Position numbers and translations under genes: made by a program. Positions 1-8,734 of a stretch of DNA of 64,000 bases are shown piece after piece. Where the stretch lies: assembly GCA_004297725.1 (NCBI GenBank), contig SCUS01000133.1:310001-374000 (forward strand). Reading direction: 5' to 3'. The DNA is from Myxococcaceae bacterium. Lineage in GTDB: Bacteria > Myxococcota_A > Polyangia > Polyangiales > Ga0077539. Under the pieces are notes generated by a model. It ran no database searches. It was given only the letters and a program-made list of their open reading frames with translations, and was not told the origin of the DNA. How positions within the stretch are numbered: the stretch's first letter is position 1; each line of letters begins with the position of its first letter.

Positions 1-1
1 C

Positions 2-1927
2 CCCGACGACCGCTTCCGCGAGCGGGTCATCGAGGCCCTCTCGGGGCTGCAGCGCCCGAGGGGTGACGTCACCGACCTGATGCTGGAGCGCTTCGCCCAG
101 GACAACGCCGCGGTGAGGGCGCACGCGCTGAAGGCGATCCAGCAGGCCGGGCGCACGGACCCGGCGGCGCTGCAGCCGAAGCTCCACCGGCTGCTCGCCG
201 AGGGGGAGGACGCGATCCGGCGTACGGCGGTGGAGATCCTGCTGTCGACGGGCAAGCCCGAGGTGGTGCTGACGGAGATCCTGCAGCAGTCGCGCTCGAT
301 GGTGGGCTGGCTTCGCACGCGCATCCTCAACACGCTCAAGACCTTCGGCGACGACGTGCTGCGCCCCGCGGTGAGCCTGCTCGACCACCCCGACGAGGAG
401 GTGCGCATGCAGGCCCTGGTGCTGGCCGAGCACTTCGAGGACCCGAGGCTCATCGGCCCGGTGGTGAAGCTGCTCGCGGACGACGACTGGTGGCTGCGCA
501 TCACGGCCTGCGAGACCCTCGGCAAGCTCAAGGACGAGCGCGTGGTGCCGCACCTGGTGAAGGCCCTGGCGGACCCGGACGCGCGCTGGGCGGCCATCGA
601 TGCGCTCGGCTCCATCGGCGGCGACAGCGCGCTGCGGGCGCTGGTCGACCTGCTGAAGGACGAGCGGCCGGAGGTGCGGCTGGAGGTGCTGCGGGCCTGC
701 GCGCGCTCCAAGGACCCTCGGATGATCAAGCTCTTCCAGCGGGTGATGGAGGGCGACGCCGACCAGGAGGTGAGGACGAGGGCGGCGGAGATGTTCCGCG
801 AGGTGGGCGGCGTGGTGGGGCGGGAGCAGACCGCCGCGGTGCGAAGCGAGCGCATCGACGACGCGCTCGACAAGCTGCTCGCGCTGGCCCGCGAGCGCGG
901 CGCCTCGGACGTGCACGTCACCGTCGGTGAGCCGCCGTACATCCGCGTGGCGGGGGTGATCGAGCGCATCGACCAGGCGCCCCTCAGCGCCGCGGAGTGC
1001 GAGGCGCTCATCACCGGCATCATCGATCCGGTTCGGCTGAAGGCGCTGGAGTCCGAAGGCGAGGTGGACTTCTGCCACGCCGTACCGGGCGTCGGGCGCT
1101 ACCGGGCCAACGCGTTTCGCCAGCGCAAGGGCATGTGCGCGACCTTCCGGTGCATCCCCAACATCCCGCCCACCTTCGCGGACCTGCGGCTGCCGGGGCA
1201 GCTCACCGAGCTTCTCGACTTCCACCAGGGGCTCATCCTGGTGACCGGACCCGCGGGCGGAGGCAAGAGCACCACGCTCGCGGCGATCATCAACCTCATC
1301 AACGAGACCAAGAGCGACCACATCATCACCCTCGAAGACCCGATCGAGTTCGTGCACCCCGCCAAGTCGTCGCTGGTCAACCAGCGCGAGGTGGGGCGCC
1401 ACACCGGGAGCTTCGCCCGCGCCCTGCGCGCCGCCCTTCGCGAAGACCCGGACGTCATCATGGTGGGCGAGATGCGCGACGTGGACACCATCCGCATGGC
1501 CATGACCGCCGCGGAGACGGGCCACCTGGTGATCGCGACGATGCACACCACCAGCGCCGTGGCGACCGTCGACCGGCTCATCGAGAGCTTCCCCCCCGAC
1601 GAGCAGGCGCAGGCGCGCATGGGCCTCTCCGAAAGCCTGAAGTACGTGGTGTCGCAGAGCCTCGCCCCTCGGGCCGACGGCAAGGGCCGCGTGGCCGTCT
1701 ACGAGGTGCTCAAGGGGATCATGAACGTCGGGACGATGATTCGAGAGCACAAGACCTTCCAGCTACCGAGCCTCATGCAGATCAGCCGCGCGGCGGGGAT
1801 GATGACCCTCGACCAGAGCCTCGAAGACCTGCTCGAAGCGGGGCTCATCACGCCGGAGTTCGCGTTCGCGCGGGCCGATCGCAAGGAGGCCTTCGAGGCC
1901 CGACTCTCGAGCGGAGCACAGGCATGA
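2..1927 (+). CDS. HEAT-repeat / PilT-type ATPase fusion (5' partial)
   Basis: A PilT/GspE-family hexameric ATPase domain follows an N-terminal array of HEAT-like helical repeats. The frame stays open and HEAT-like from the first base of the window, so the gene starts upstream; the ATG at 80 is probably internal. Counting from that codon, HEAT-like units cover about residues 1-245. The PilT domain begins with ASDVHVTVGE near 276. Walker A is GPAGGGKS (K396), followed by an EDPIEFVH box, a Walker B-like IMVGEMRD and a His box ATMHTTSA. PilT proteins retract type IV pili by disassembling pilin at the inner membrane. The HEAT repeats may dock a pilus or motility partner (inference). The stop overlaps the next start in ATGA, so the two ATPases are probably co-translated. 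Confidence 0.9.
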   Translation, partial: PDDRFRERVIEALSGLQRPRGDVTDLMLERFAQDNAAVRAHALKAIQQAGRTDPAALQPKLHRLLAEGEDAIRRTAVEILLSTGKPEVVLTEILQQSRSMVGWLRTRILNTLKTFGDDVLRPAVSLLDHPDEEVRMQALVLAEHFEDPRLIGPVVKLLADDDWWLRITACETLGKLKDERVVPHLVKALADPDARWAAIDALGSIGGDSALRALVDLLKDERPEVRLEVLRACARSKDPRMIKLFQRVMEGDADQEVRTRAAEMFREVGGVVGREQTAAVRSERIDDALDKLLALARERGASDVHVTVGEPPYIRVAGVIERIDQAPLSAAECEALITGIIDPVRLKALESEGEVDFCHAVPGVGRYRANAFRQRKGMCATFRCIPNIPPTFADLRLPGQLTELLDFHQGLILVTGPAGGGKSTTLAAIINLINETKSDHIITLEDPIEFVHPAKSSLVNQREVGRHTGSFARALRAALREDPDVIMVGEMRDVDTIRMAMTAAETGHLVIATMHTTSAVATVDRLIESFPPDEQAQARMGLSESLKYVVSQSLAPRADGKGRVAVYEVLKGIMNVGTMIREHKTFQLPSLMQISRAAGMMTLDQSLEDLLEAGLITPEFAFARADRKEAFEARLSSGAQA

Positions 1928-3789
1928 GCCACGAGAAGCGCCCGTCCCGACGCCCCAGCAAGCCCCCCATCCCGAGGGAGGAGCACGCCCCCGGAGTGCG
2001 AGAGGAGAGACTCGGATCGGTGAGAGAGGAGCGCCTCGGGGGAGTGCGCGAGGAGAGGCTCGGATCGGTGCGGGAGGAGCGCCTCGGGGGAGCGAGAGAG
2101 GAGCGACCGTCGGCGCCCCGGCAGGAGCGACTCGGATCGGTGCGAGAGGAGGTCGTCCCGGTTCGGTCCGATCGAGCGCCGCAGGTCCGTGAGGAGCGGG
2201 TCGCGCCGGTGAGGGAGGAGCGCTTCGGCGGCATCCGTGAGGAGCGGGTCACGCCCGTGCGAGAGGAGCGCTTCGGCGGCATCCGTGAGGAGCGCGTCGA
2301 GCAGCCCATGGTCGGGCGGCGCACCGCGGTCGTCGCCGAGGAGGTCGTCGTCCAGCGATCGCGCCCCCATCCCTCCGGGGCCACCATCCCCCCGGTGCGC
2401 CCGCAGGAGCACGCCCACCGCGGCGGGCCCTCCCCCGCGCCGACGCTCCCCGCGCCCCCGGAGCCCGATCAGCCGGTGATCCAGCCCATGCTGCTGCCTC
2501 ACGCGCCGCGCACCGCCCCTTCGCGTCGGAGCGAGCCCGCCGTGGTCGCCGCGCAGCCGCCCGCCCCCCTCGCGCAGGCCATCCCGACGCCCGCCGCGGC
2601 CCCTGCACCGGTCGCGGCCCCTGCACCGGTCGCGGCCCCTGCGCCTGCGCCGGTCGTTGCGGCGAAGCCGGTGCTTCCGACGACCGCGCCGGGCACCCCC
2701 GGACAGAACCGCATCGATCGCTTTCTCCGGCTGATGAACGACCGGGGAGCGAGCGACCTGCACCTCTCCGTGGGCCGTCCTCCGATCTTTCGGCTGAGCG
2801 GGCGCATGGAGCCGATTCGCTACCGCACGCTCGACCGGACGGACTTCGTCCAGCTCCTCGAGCCCATTGCTCCGGCGCACCTCTGGCACGAGTTCGTCGA
2901 GACCGGCGACATCGACTTCGCCTACGAGGTGCCCGGGGTCTCGCGCTTCCGGGTGAACCTCTTCCGGCAGGAGCGCGGCGACTCGGCGGTGCTCCGCATC
3001 ATCCCGACGAAGCTGATGACCGTGGCGCAGCTCGGGCTGCCGGAGTCGATCCGCAAGATCGTGCACCTGCGCTCGGGGCTGGTGCTGGTGACCGGCCCGA
3101 CGGGGTCGGGCAAGAGCACCACGCTCTCGGCGATCATCAACGAGATGAACGCCACGCGCGCGATGCACTTCGTCACCATCGAAGACCCCATCGAGTTCGT
3201 GCACCCGAACCTGAAGTCGCTGATGTCCCAGCGAGAGATCGGTCCGCACTCCAAGAGCTTCTCGGCGGCGCTGCGAGCCGCGGTGCGCGAGGACCCGGAC
3301 GCCATCCTCGTGGGCGAGATGCGCGACCTGGAGACCATCTCCATGGCCCTCAACGCCGCCGAGACGGGGGTGCTGGTCTTCGGGACGCTGCACACCAACT
3401 CCGCGGCCAAGACCATCGACCGCGTGGTCAACGTCTTCCCGGCGGACCGTCAGCCGGGGGTGCGAGGGACGCTGGCCTCGGTGCTCAAGGGCGTCGTGGC
3501 GCAGCAGCTCCTGCGCAAGAAGAAGGGCGGGCGCTGCGCGGCGGTGGAGATCCTCTTCGGGAGCAACGCGATGGCGTCGATGATCCGCGACGGCAAGACG
3601 CACCAGATCTCCGGGCTCATCAAGCTGGGGAAGAAGGAGGGCATGATCGCGATGGACGACGCCCTCAAGGCCCTGGTGGAGAACGACTCCATCGAGCCGC
3701 TGGCGGGCCTGGAGAAGTCCATCGACAAGGACGACTTCCGGAAGTGGCTGAAGGAGCGCGGCGTGCAGGCGCCGGACGACGCTCACTGA
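1924..3789 (+). CDS. PilT-type ATPase with N-terminal VREER repeats
   Basis: This 621-residue protein is a second PilT-family ATPase. The ATG overlaps the upstream stop by 4 bp, which fixes the start. Residues 25-127 are an octapeptide repeat (consensus VREERLGS/G), strongly charged, followed by a Pro/Ala-rich linker to about residue 260. The ATPase domain then runs to the C-terminus: ASDLHLSVGRPP, Walker A GPTGSGKS (391-398), EDPIEFVH, ILVGEMRD and LHTNSA. All the motor motifs are present, so the domain looks catalytically competent. PilT family members are normally about 340-380 residues, so roughly 260 residues are added at the front. Tandem PilT paralogues are common in myxobacteria; whether this one drives pilus retraction or another motor is inference. 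Confidence 0.9.
   Translation: MSHEKRPSRRPSKPPIPREEHAPGVREERLGSVREERLGGVREERLGSVREERLGGAREERPSAPRQERLGSVREEVVPVRSDRAPQVREERVAPVREERFGGIREERVTPVREERFGGIREERVEQPMVGRRTAVVAEEVVVQRSRPHPSGATIPPVRPQEHAHRGGPSPAPTLPAPPEPDQPVIQPMLLPHAPRTAPSRRSEPAVVAAQPPAPLAQAIPTPAAAPAPVAAPAPVAAPAPAPVVAAKPVLPTTAPGTPGQNRIDRFLRLMNDRGASDLHLSVGRPPIFRLSGRMEPIRYRTLDRTDFVQLLEPIAPAHLWHEFVETGDIDFAYEVPGVSRFRVNLFRQERGDSAVLRIIPTKLMTVAQLGLPESIRKIVHLRSGLVLVTGPTGSGKSTTLSAIINEMNATRAMHFVTIEDPIEFVHPNLKSLMSQREIGPHSKSFSAALRAAVREDPDAILVGEMRDLETISMALNAAETGVLVFGTLHTNSAAKTIDRVVNVFPADRQPGVRGTLASVLKGVVAQQLLRKKKGGRCAAVEILFGSNAMASMIRDGKTHQISGLIKLGKKEGMIAMDDALKALVENDSIEPLAGLEKSIDKDDFRKWLKERGVQAPDDAH
1996..2304 (+). repeat. Tandem VREER octapeptide-coding repeat
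   Basis: About twelve imperfect 24-bp units encode [V/I/A]REERxxx inside the second PilT-like gene. The first four alternate LGS and LGG endings, while the last few alternate FGG with VAP or VTP. This looks like local duplication in two rounds. The encoded segment is rich in Arg and Glu and probably forms a charged helix or disordered tether. Confidence 0.85.
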
Positions 3790-3793
3790 GGGG

Positions 3794-5467
3794 TCACACC
3801 GCCTCGGCGCGCACGATCCCGTCCTTGTCGAGCACCAGCCGCAGGTGCGCGAGCTCCTCCGCCGCGACCCCGCCTGGACCGAGCTGCCGCACCCGCATCA
3901 GCACATGCACGTGGTACACGCGCGGCAGGTCCTTCTCGTCGAACCAGCCTCTGCCGACATCGAAGTAGGTCACCCGGTCTTTCGGGTCGTCGAGCCGCAG
4001 CAGGAAGTGCCGCACATTCACCCGCAGGATGTCCCGGATGCGATAGCCCTCCGGCAGCGCCCTCGCCCCCTCGCTGTCGACCTCCAGCCGCTTCCGGTAA
4101 TGGATCACCTCCTCGGGGTTGGGCCCCACCCGGCGCGGGTCGTCGTCCACCCGACGCTCGCTGATCTCCTCGGGCAGCGAGTCTCGGTCGACGAAGCGCA
4201 CGGCCTCGGCGGTGCGCGCGTTGAGGTCCCCGAGGCCCATCTCCACCAGCGTCGGGCCGTGCACCACCGAGCTGTGGTCGAACACCCTCGCTCGCTTCAG
4301 CAGGTACTCGCCCGTGAGGTTCTTGATGCGGTCCTTCAGCACGTAGGCGAGCACCGCCCCGGAGAAGAGCAGGAAGCGCGTCTGCGTCGGCAGCCCCGCG
4401 AGCTGCGTGGGAATCTGCGTCGCCAGCGCCCAGATCGCCGCGAGCGCCGCCCCGGTGGAGGCCACCGCGTTGCGCACGAAGGTGTCCGCCCGCGACCCGC
4501 GCAGGTCGAGGTAGAGCGCCTGCTGGACGTTCTTCTTCAGCGCCGACGCGCGCCAGGTGAAGTGCTCCCCCGCGGGCGCCGAGCGCCGCGCCCGGAAGGC
4601 CAGCGAGTCCTCGGAGAGCGCGCGGCCGTCGAGCACCAGGTAGCCATACCTCTCTCGGTATTCAGCCTCCTGCCGGGCCAGCTCGCGCACCCGAAGCTGC
4701 ACCCTCGCCACGAAGCCCGTCCCGTCTCGGGCCGACTCCGCGGCGCGCGCCAGCACCGCGAGGCGCTCCTCCAGCGCGAGGCTCATGTACTCGTCCGCCG
4801 CCCGCATCGCGAGCGGGACCGACTGGTGGCAGAGCCGCTCGAAGGGCCACCACCCGGCGCGCACCTCGCGGTACCGCCGCAGCGTCCGCGCCACGCGCTT
4901 GAGCATCTCCTCGAGCATCGCCTCCAGCCGGCCGTCGGGGTCGACGGGCGCCATCGGGGCGTCGAGCGGGCGGGGGAAGAGCGAGTTTCCCCTCCCCCGG
5001 CGGTCGATGGTCTCGCTGCGGAGCCGCCGCTGCAGGCGTTTCTCCCAGCGCCGGAGCTCGGACTTCATCGCCGACACGAACAGGTGCGCGAAGAGCCTCG
5101 CGTGCACCTGTACCGGCCGCGTCGGCACCCGCTCCGAGGTCCGCAGCCGACGCAGCACCTCGGCCATCTGGTGCAGCGGCGAGGCGGGGTTGGTCTCGTC
5201 CGCGAGCTGCTCCAGCGGCAGCGGGCTCGCGTCCACCCGCATGTACGCCGTGAAGTCCGAGTAGAACTGCTCCCGCGAGTAGTTGGCGCGGTTGAGCCCG
5301 ACGTTGCGCGGCACGAAGAAGTACGCGTCGACGTCGAAGCGCCACCGCCCCGGCTCGCCCACCGGGTAGTTGAAGCGCAGCTCGAACTGCAGGCGGTCGT
5401 GCACCTCCCCCTGCACCACCAGGCCCTTGCGCACGCCGCGCTTCACGCGAGGGCCAGACTCACCCAT
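3794..5467 (-). CDS. Conserved-looking membrane protein of unknown function
   Basis: This 557-residue protein matches no family I recognise. Its N-terminal half is soluble, with aromatic-rich beta segments followed by Arg-rich helices. A central hydrophobic pair around residues 360-410 (AALAAIWALATQIP and FLLFSGAVLAYVL) suggests a membrane hairpin. The C-terminal 150 residues are soluble again and end in a beta-rich segment. The ATG at 5467 lies 25 bp inside the end of the upstream sensor gene, so the two genes are probably coupled. The partner may therefore be the sensor product. The role is unknown. Confidence 0.8.
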   Translation of the reverse strand: MGESGPRVKRGVRKGLVVQGEVHDRLQFELRFNYPVGEPGRWRFDVDAYFFVPRNVGLNRANYSREQFYSDFTAYMRVDASPLPLEQLADETNPASPLHQMAEVLRRLRTSERVPTRPVQVHARLFAHLFVSAMKSELRRWEKRLQRRLRSETIDRRGRGNSLFPRPLDAPMAPVDPDGRLEAMLEEMLKRVARTLRRYREVRAGWWPFERLCHQSVPLAMRAADEYMSLALEERLAVLARAAESARDGTGFVARVQLRVRELARQEAEYRERYGYLVLDGRALSEDSLAFRARRSAPAGEHFTWRASALKKNVQQALYLDLRGSRADTFVRNAVASTGAALAAIWALATQIPTQLAGLPTQTRFLLFSGAVLAYVLKDRIKNLTGEYLLKRARVFDHSSVVHGPTLVEMGLGDLNARTAEAVRFVDRDSLPEEISERRVDDDPRRVGPNPEEVIHYRKRLEVDSEGARALPEGYRIRDILRVNVRHFLLRLDDPKDRVTYFDVGRGWFDEKDLPRVYHVHVLMRVRQLGPGGVAAEELAHLRLVLDKDGIVRAEAV

Positions 5468-7026
5468 CGCTCCACCTGGTCTTCGTTGACGCGCTCCCCC
5501 ACGGCGCCGCCCATGGGCCCGAGCCACCCGGTCAGCTCCGCGTTGGGCGACGCCACCTCCGTCGAGCCCCGCACGATCACCCTCGCCGCGCCGTCTGCCG
5601 CGGCCACCCGCACCCGCACCGTGAGCGCCCCGGCCCGCGCCTCGATGGCCCACGCGAGCAGCGCCTCCACCGCGCGCCGCGCCCGACCGTCGATCTCCAC
5701 CACCGCCAGCGTGTAGTCCGCCCCGCTCGCGTCGAGCCTCGCCCCCTCGGCCGCGAGCCTCGACGAGAGCGCCTCCTGCGCCGCGCGCAGCAGCGTCCCG
5801 ATGGCCAGCACCTCCACGCCCTCGTGCGTCGGCGGACCCACCGGCAGCAGCGCCTCCGCCGCCCGACCGAGCTCCCCGGCGTGCGCCGCCACCGTCGTCG
5901 GGTCGCGCCTCGAGGCCACGTCGCGCAGCACCTCCGCGCACCGGACGATCATCGCCCTCGCCGCCGACAGCTCGCCCGCCGACCCGGCGTCGAGGATCAC
6001 CAGCGCCGGGCACCGCTGCCCGTCCGGCGCGTAGGCCGCCAGCCAGCGCACCCGGCGGGGGGAGCCCTCCAGCCACGGGGGCGCCAGGCTCACCTCGCGG
6101 GTGAAGCCGTCTTCCATCACCCGATCGACGGCCTCGCGGCATCCCGGCAGCTCCGGGAGCTCGGCCCCGCGGGCCTGCTCGTCGTGGGGGCGCAGCCCGA
6201 GCAGCCGCCGCGCGAGGCCGTTGATGCGCGTCGGCTTGCGGTCGGCGCCGTAGAGGATCAGGCCCACCGGGAGCTCGTCCATCAGTGCGAAGAGGGTGCT
6301 GCGGTCGGCGCCGGAGGCCAGCAGCTTGCCGCGGAGCTGCGACGCGAGGTGCTCCAGCGCCTGGGCCACCTCGCCGATCTCGTCGTCGCTCGGGGCCGGA
6401 ATCTCCGCGGCGAAATCGCCCTCGGAGAAGGAGCGCGCCGCCTGGGCCATGTGCCGCAGCGGGCGCGAGGCCACCATCGCGGCCAGCAGGCTGAGCAGCG
6501 CCGCGACGGTGAGCGCGATGGCGCTGGTCTGGCGCACCACCATCGCGACCTGCACCGAGGCGGCGTCGACCGCGGACACCGGCCGAGAGAGGCGGATCAC
6601 CCCGCGCGTCTGCCCGTGGCTGGGGAAGCGCCTCGCGACGTAGAGGGTCATCTCTCCGGTGGTGGCCGAGGGGCGCAGCGCGAAGCCCTCGGCGTCGGCG
6701 AAGGCCTGGCGGATCTCGTCGCGGTCGCCGTGGTTGCGGAGGTTGGTGTAGCGCGAGTCGCAGATCACCCGCCCCCCGGGGTCGACCACGGTCATGCGCA
6801 GCGGCAGGGCGCCGCAGAGGATGTCGATGCGGGCGCTGAGCTGCTCGGCGGGCGCGGCGTCGAGGCGGGCGGTGAGGTCGCGCAGCTCTCCCTGCAGCTC
6901 GACGCGCACCGCGTGGCGCTGGCCCTTGCGCAGCGAGGTCTGGAGGTAGACCGCCGTCGGGACGAGCACCAGCCCGACCACGAGCAGGTAGCTCGCCGCG
7001 AGCTTGAAATGGAGCGGGATACGCAC
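5443..7026 (-). CDS. HAMP/PAS membrane sensor without a recognisable histidine kinase core
   Basis: This 527-residue protein starts at GTG 7026, placed just ahead of the first membrane helix; no in-frame ATG fits better. In order it has TM1 (AASYLLVVGLVLVPTAVYL), an extracytoplasmic sensor of about 130 residues, TM2 (SAIALTVAALLSLLAAMV), a HAMP-like linker, a PAS-like segment (MDELPVGLILYGADRK) and a C-terminal alpha/beta region. I see no H-box, no N-box and no glycine-rich ATP lid in the C-terminal part. It therefore looks like a degenerate or non-kinase sensor. It is transcribed with the 557-residue unknown protein and divergently from the homogentisate genes. A role in sensing for either neighbour is speculation. 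Confidence 0.75.
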   Translation of the reverse strand: MRIPLHFKLAASYLLVVGLVLVPTAVYLQTSLRKGQRHAVRVELQGELRDLTARLDAAPAEQLSARIDILCGALPLRMTVVDPGGRVICDSRYTNLRNHGDRDEIRQAFADAEGFALRPSATTGEMTLYVARRFPSHGQTRGVIRLSRPVSAVDAASVQVAMVVRQTSAIALTVAALLSLLAAMVASRPLRHMAQAARSFSEGDFAAEIPAPSDDEIGEVAQALEHLASQLRGKLLASGADRSTLFALMDELPVGLILYGADRKPTRINGLARRLLGLRPHDEQARGAELPELPGCREAVDRVMEDGFTREVSLAPPWLEGSPRRVRWLAAYAPDGQRCPALVILDAGSAGELSAARAMIVRCAEVLRDVASRRDPTTVAAHAGELGRAAEALLPVGPPTHEGVEVLAIGTLLRAAQEALSSRLAAEGARLDASGADYTLAVVEIDGRARRAVEALLAWAIEARAGALTVRVRVAAADGAARVIVRGSTEVASPNAELTGWLGPMGGAVGERVNEDQVERWVSLALA

Positions 7027-7098
7027 GACCGGCGAACCATACAGCGTTGGCGGGACCGTTGCTGGCGATCGCGCGATGATGGTAAGCGACGACGCACC

Positions 7099-8067
7099 AT
7101 GCGACTCGCGACACTTCGAGACGGCACCCGGGACGGCGCGCTCATCGTGGTGATGCCCGATGGCCAGAGCTACCGCTCGGCCCGCGCCGTCGCCCCGACG
7201 ATGCAGGCCGCCCTCGACGACTGGGGCCGCTGCGAGCCCCTGCTCCGCGCCCTCTCTCGGGAGGTGGGCCCCGGGGCCCTGAGCCTCGACCTCTCGGCCC
7301 TGCACTCCCCCCTGCCCCGCGCCTACGAGTGGATCGACGGGTCGGCCTACCTCAACCACGTGCGCCTGGTGCGCAAGGCCCGCGGGGCCGAACCGCCGCC
7401 CACCCTGGAGACCGATCCCCTGATCTACCAGGGGGGCTCTGGCACCTTCCTCGGGCCTCGCGACCCGATGCCGCTGCTCAACCCGGCGTGGGGCCTGGAT
7501 TTCGAGTCCGAGGTCGCGGTGGTGCTCGGCGACACGCCCGCGCAGACCTCCGCCGCCGACGCCGCGAGGTGCGTGCGCCTGGTGATGCTGGTCAACGACG
7601 TCACGCTCCGCAACCTCATCCCCGACGAGCTCGCCAAGGGCTTCGGGTTCTTCTGCTCCAAGCCCTCGACGGCCTTCTCGCCCTTCGCGGTGACGCCCGA
7701 CGAGCTGGGCGACGCCTGGAAGGACGGCCGGGTGCACCTGCGCCTCAAGACCGAGCTCGACGGCGCCGTGGTCGGCGACACCGACGCGGGCCCGGAGATG
7801 CACTTCTCCTTCTACGACCTCATCGCGCACATCACCCGGTCGCGCGCCTTCACCGCCGGCACCATCCTCGGCAGCGGAACCGTCTCCAACACCGACCCCG
7901 CCCGCGGCATCTCGTGCCTGGCCGAGCGGCGCACCCGGGAGGTGCTGGAGTCCGGCAAGGCCAGCACCCCCTTCCTGGTCGACGGCCAGGTGGTGCGCAT
8001 CAGCATGGCCGACGCCTCCGGGCGCGACCTCTTCGGTGACATCGTCCAGCGCGTGGAGGCCCGGTGA
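7099..8067 (+). CDS. fahA: Fumarylacetoacetate hydrolase family protein
   Basis: This 322-residue FAH-fold hydrolase probably cleaves fumarylacetoacetate to fumarate and acetoacetate, the last step of homogentisate breakdown. The metal-binding ESE pair is visible in LDFESEVAVVLGD, the conserved Asp in LVNDVTLRN, and the typical KPSTAFSPF and ILGSGTVSN segments follow. It is shorter than animal FAH (about 420 residues), as bacterial family members of this pathway often are. The stop overlaps the next GTG start (GTGA), and maleylacetoacetate isomerase and homogentisate dioxygenase follow. Context supports FAH over other family activities, though substrate cannot be fixed from sequence alone. 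Confidence 0.88.
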   Translation: MRLATLRDGTRDGALIVVMPDGQSYRSARAVAPTMQAALDDWGRCEPLLRALSREVGPGALSLDLSALHSPLPRAYEWIDGSAYLNHVRLVRKARGAEPPPTLETDPLIYQGGSGTFLGPRDPMPLLNPAWGLDFESEVAVVLGDTPAQTSAADAARCVRLVMLVNDVTLRNLIPDELAKGFGFFCSKPSTAFSPFAVTPDELGDAWKDGRVHLRLKTELDGAVVGDTDAGPEMHFSFYDLIAHITRSRAFTAGTILGSGTVSNTDPARGISCLAERRTREVLESGKASTPFLVDGQVVRISMADASGRDLFGDIVQRVEAR

Positions 8068-8708
8068 AGCTCCATAACTACTGGCGCAGCTCGGCCTCGT
8101 GGCGGGTGCGCTTCGCCCTCGCCCTCAAGGGCATCCCCTACGAGTACGTGACCGTCTCGCTCCTCAAGGACGGCGGCCAGCAGCACAGCGAGCCCTACGC
8201 CGCGCTCAATCCCCTCCAGCAGGTTCCGACGCTGGAGTGGATGGAGGGCGGCGAGGTGATGCGCCTCACGCAGTCGATGGCGATCATCGAGTACCTCGAC
8301 GACGCCTTCCCGGGCCCGCGCCTGCTGCCCGAGGAGCCCTTCGTCCGCGCCAGGGTGCGGCAGCTCTCGGAGATCGTGAACGCCGGCATCCAGCCCCTGC
8401 AGAACCTCGAGGTGATGCGCTACGTCCGCGAGGAGCTCAAGGGCGACGCCACCGCCTGGGCGAGGTACTTCGTCGGTCGCGGCATGCGCGCCCTGGAGGC
8501 CGAGGCGGTGCACTCGGCCAGCGCCTACCTCGTGGGCGACCAGGTGACCCTGGCGGACTGCTGCCTCGCGCCGCAGCTCTACGCCTGCCGTCGCTTCGGC
8601 GTCGACGTCTCGGACTACCCCACGCTCCTCCGGGTCGAGGCGAAGCTCCAGGCGCTGGAGGCCTACAAGGCCTCGCACCCCGACGCGCAGCCCGACGCGC
8701 AACCCTGA
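8064..8708 (+). CDS. maiA: Maleylacetoacetate isomerase (zeta-class GST)
   Basis: This 214-residue glutathione S-transferase of the zeta class isomerises 4-maleylacetoacetate to 4-fumarylacetoacetate. GTG 8064 is chosen because it overlaps the preceding stop by 4 bp and the N-terminus MKLHNYWRSS matches the family. The thioredoxin-fold half carries the family pattern NPLQQVPTLEW and QSMAIIEYLDD. The zeta signature SSCSxRVR reads SSASWRVR here, so the usual catalytic-loop Cys is Ala; the Ser residues are kept. The C-terminus ends in a short duplicated PDAQPDAQP tail. It sits between the genes for the steps before and after it in the pathway. Confidence 0.92.
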   Translation: MKLHNYWRSSASWRVRFALALKGIPYEYVTVSLLKDGGQQHSEPYAALNPLQQVPTLEWMEGGEVMRLTQSMAIIEYLDDAFPGPRLLPEEPFVRARVRQLSEIVNAGIQPLQNLEVMRYVREELKGDATAWARYFVGRGMRALEAEAVHSASAYLVGDQVTLADCCLAPQLYACRRFGVDVSDYPTLLRVEAKLQALEAYKASHPDAQPDAQP

Positions 8709-8734
8709 CAACCCTTCCACAGAGGTCATCACCA

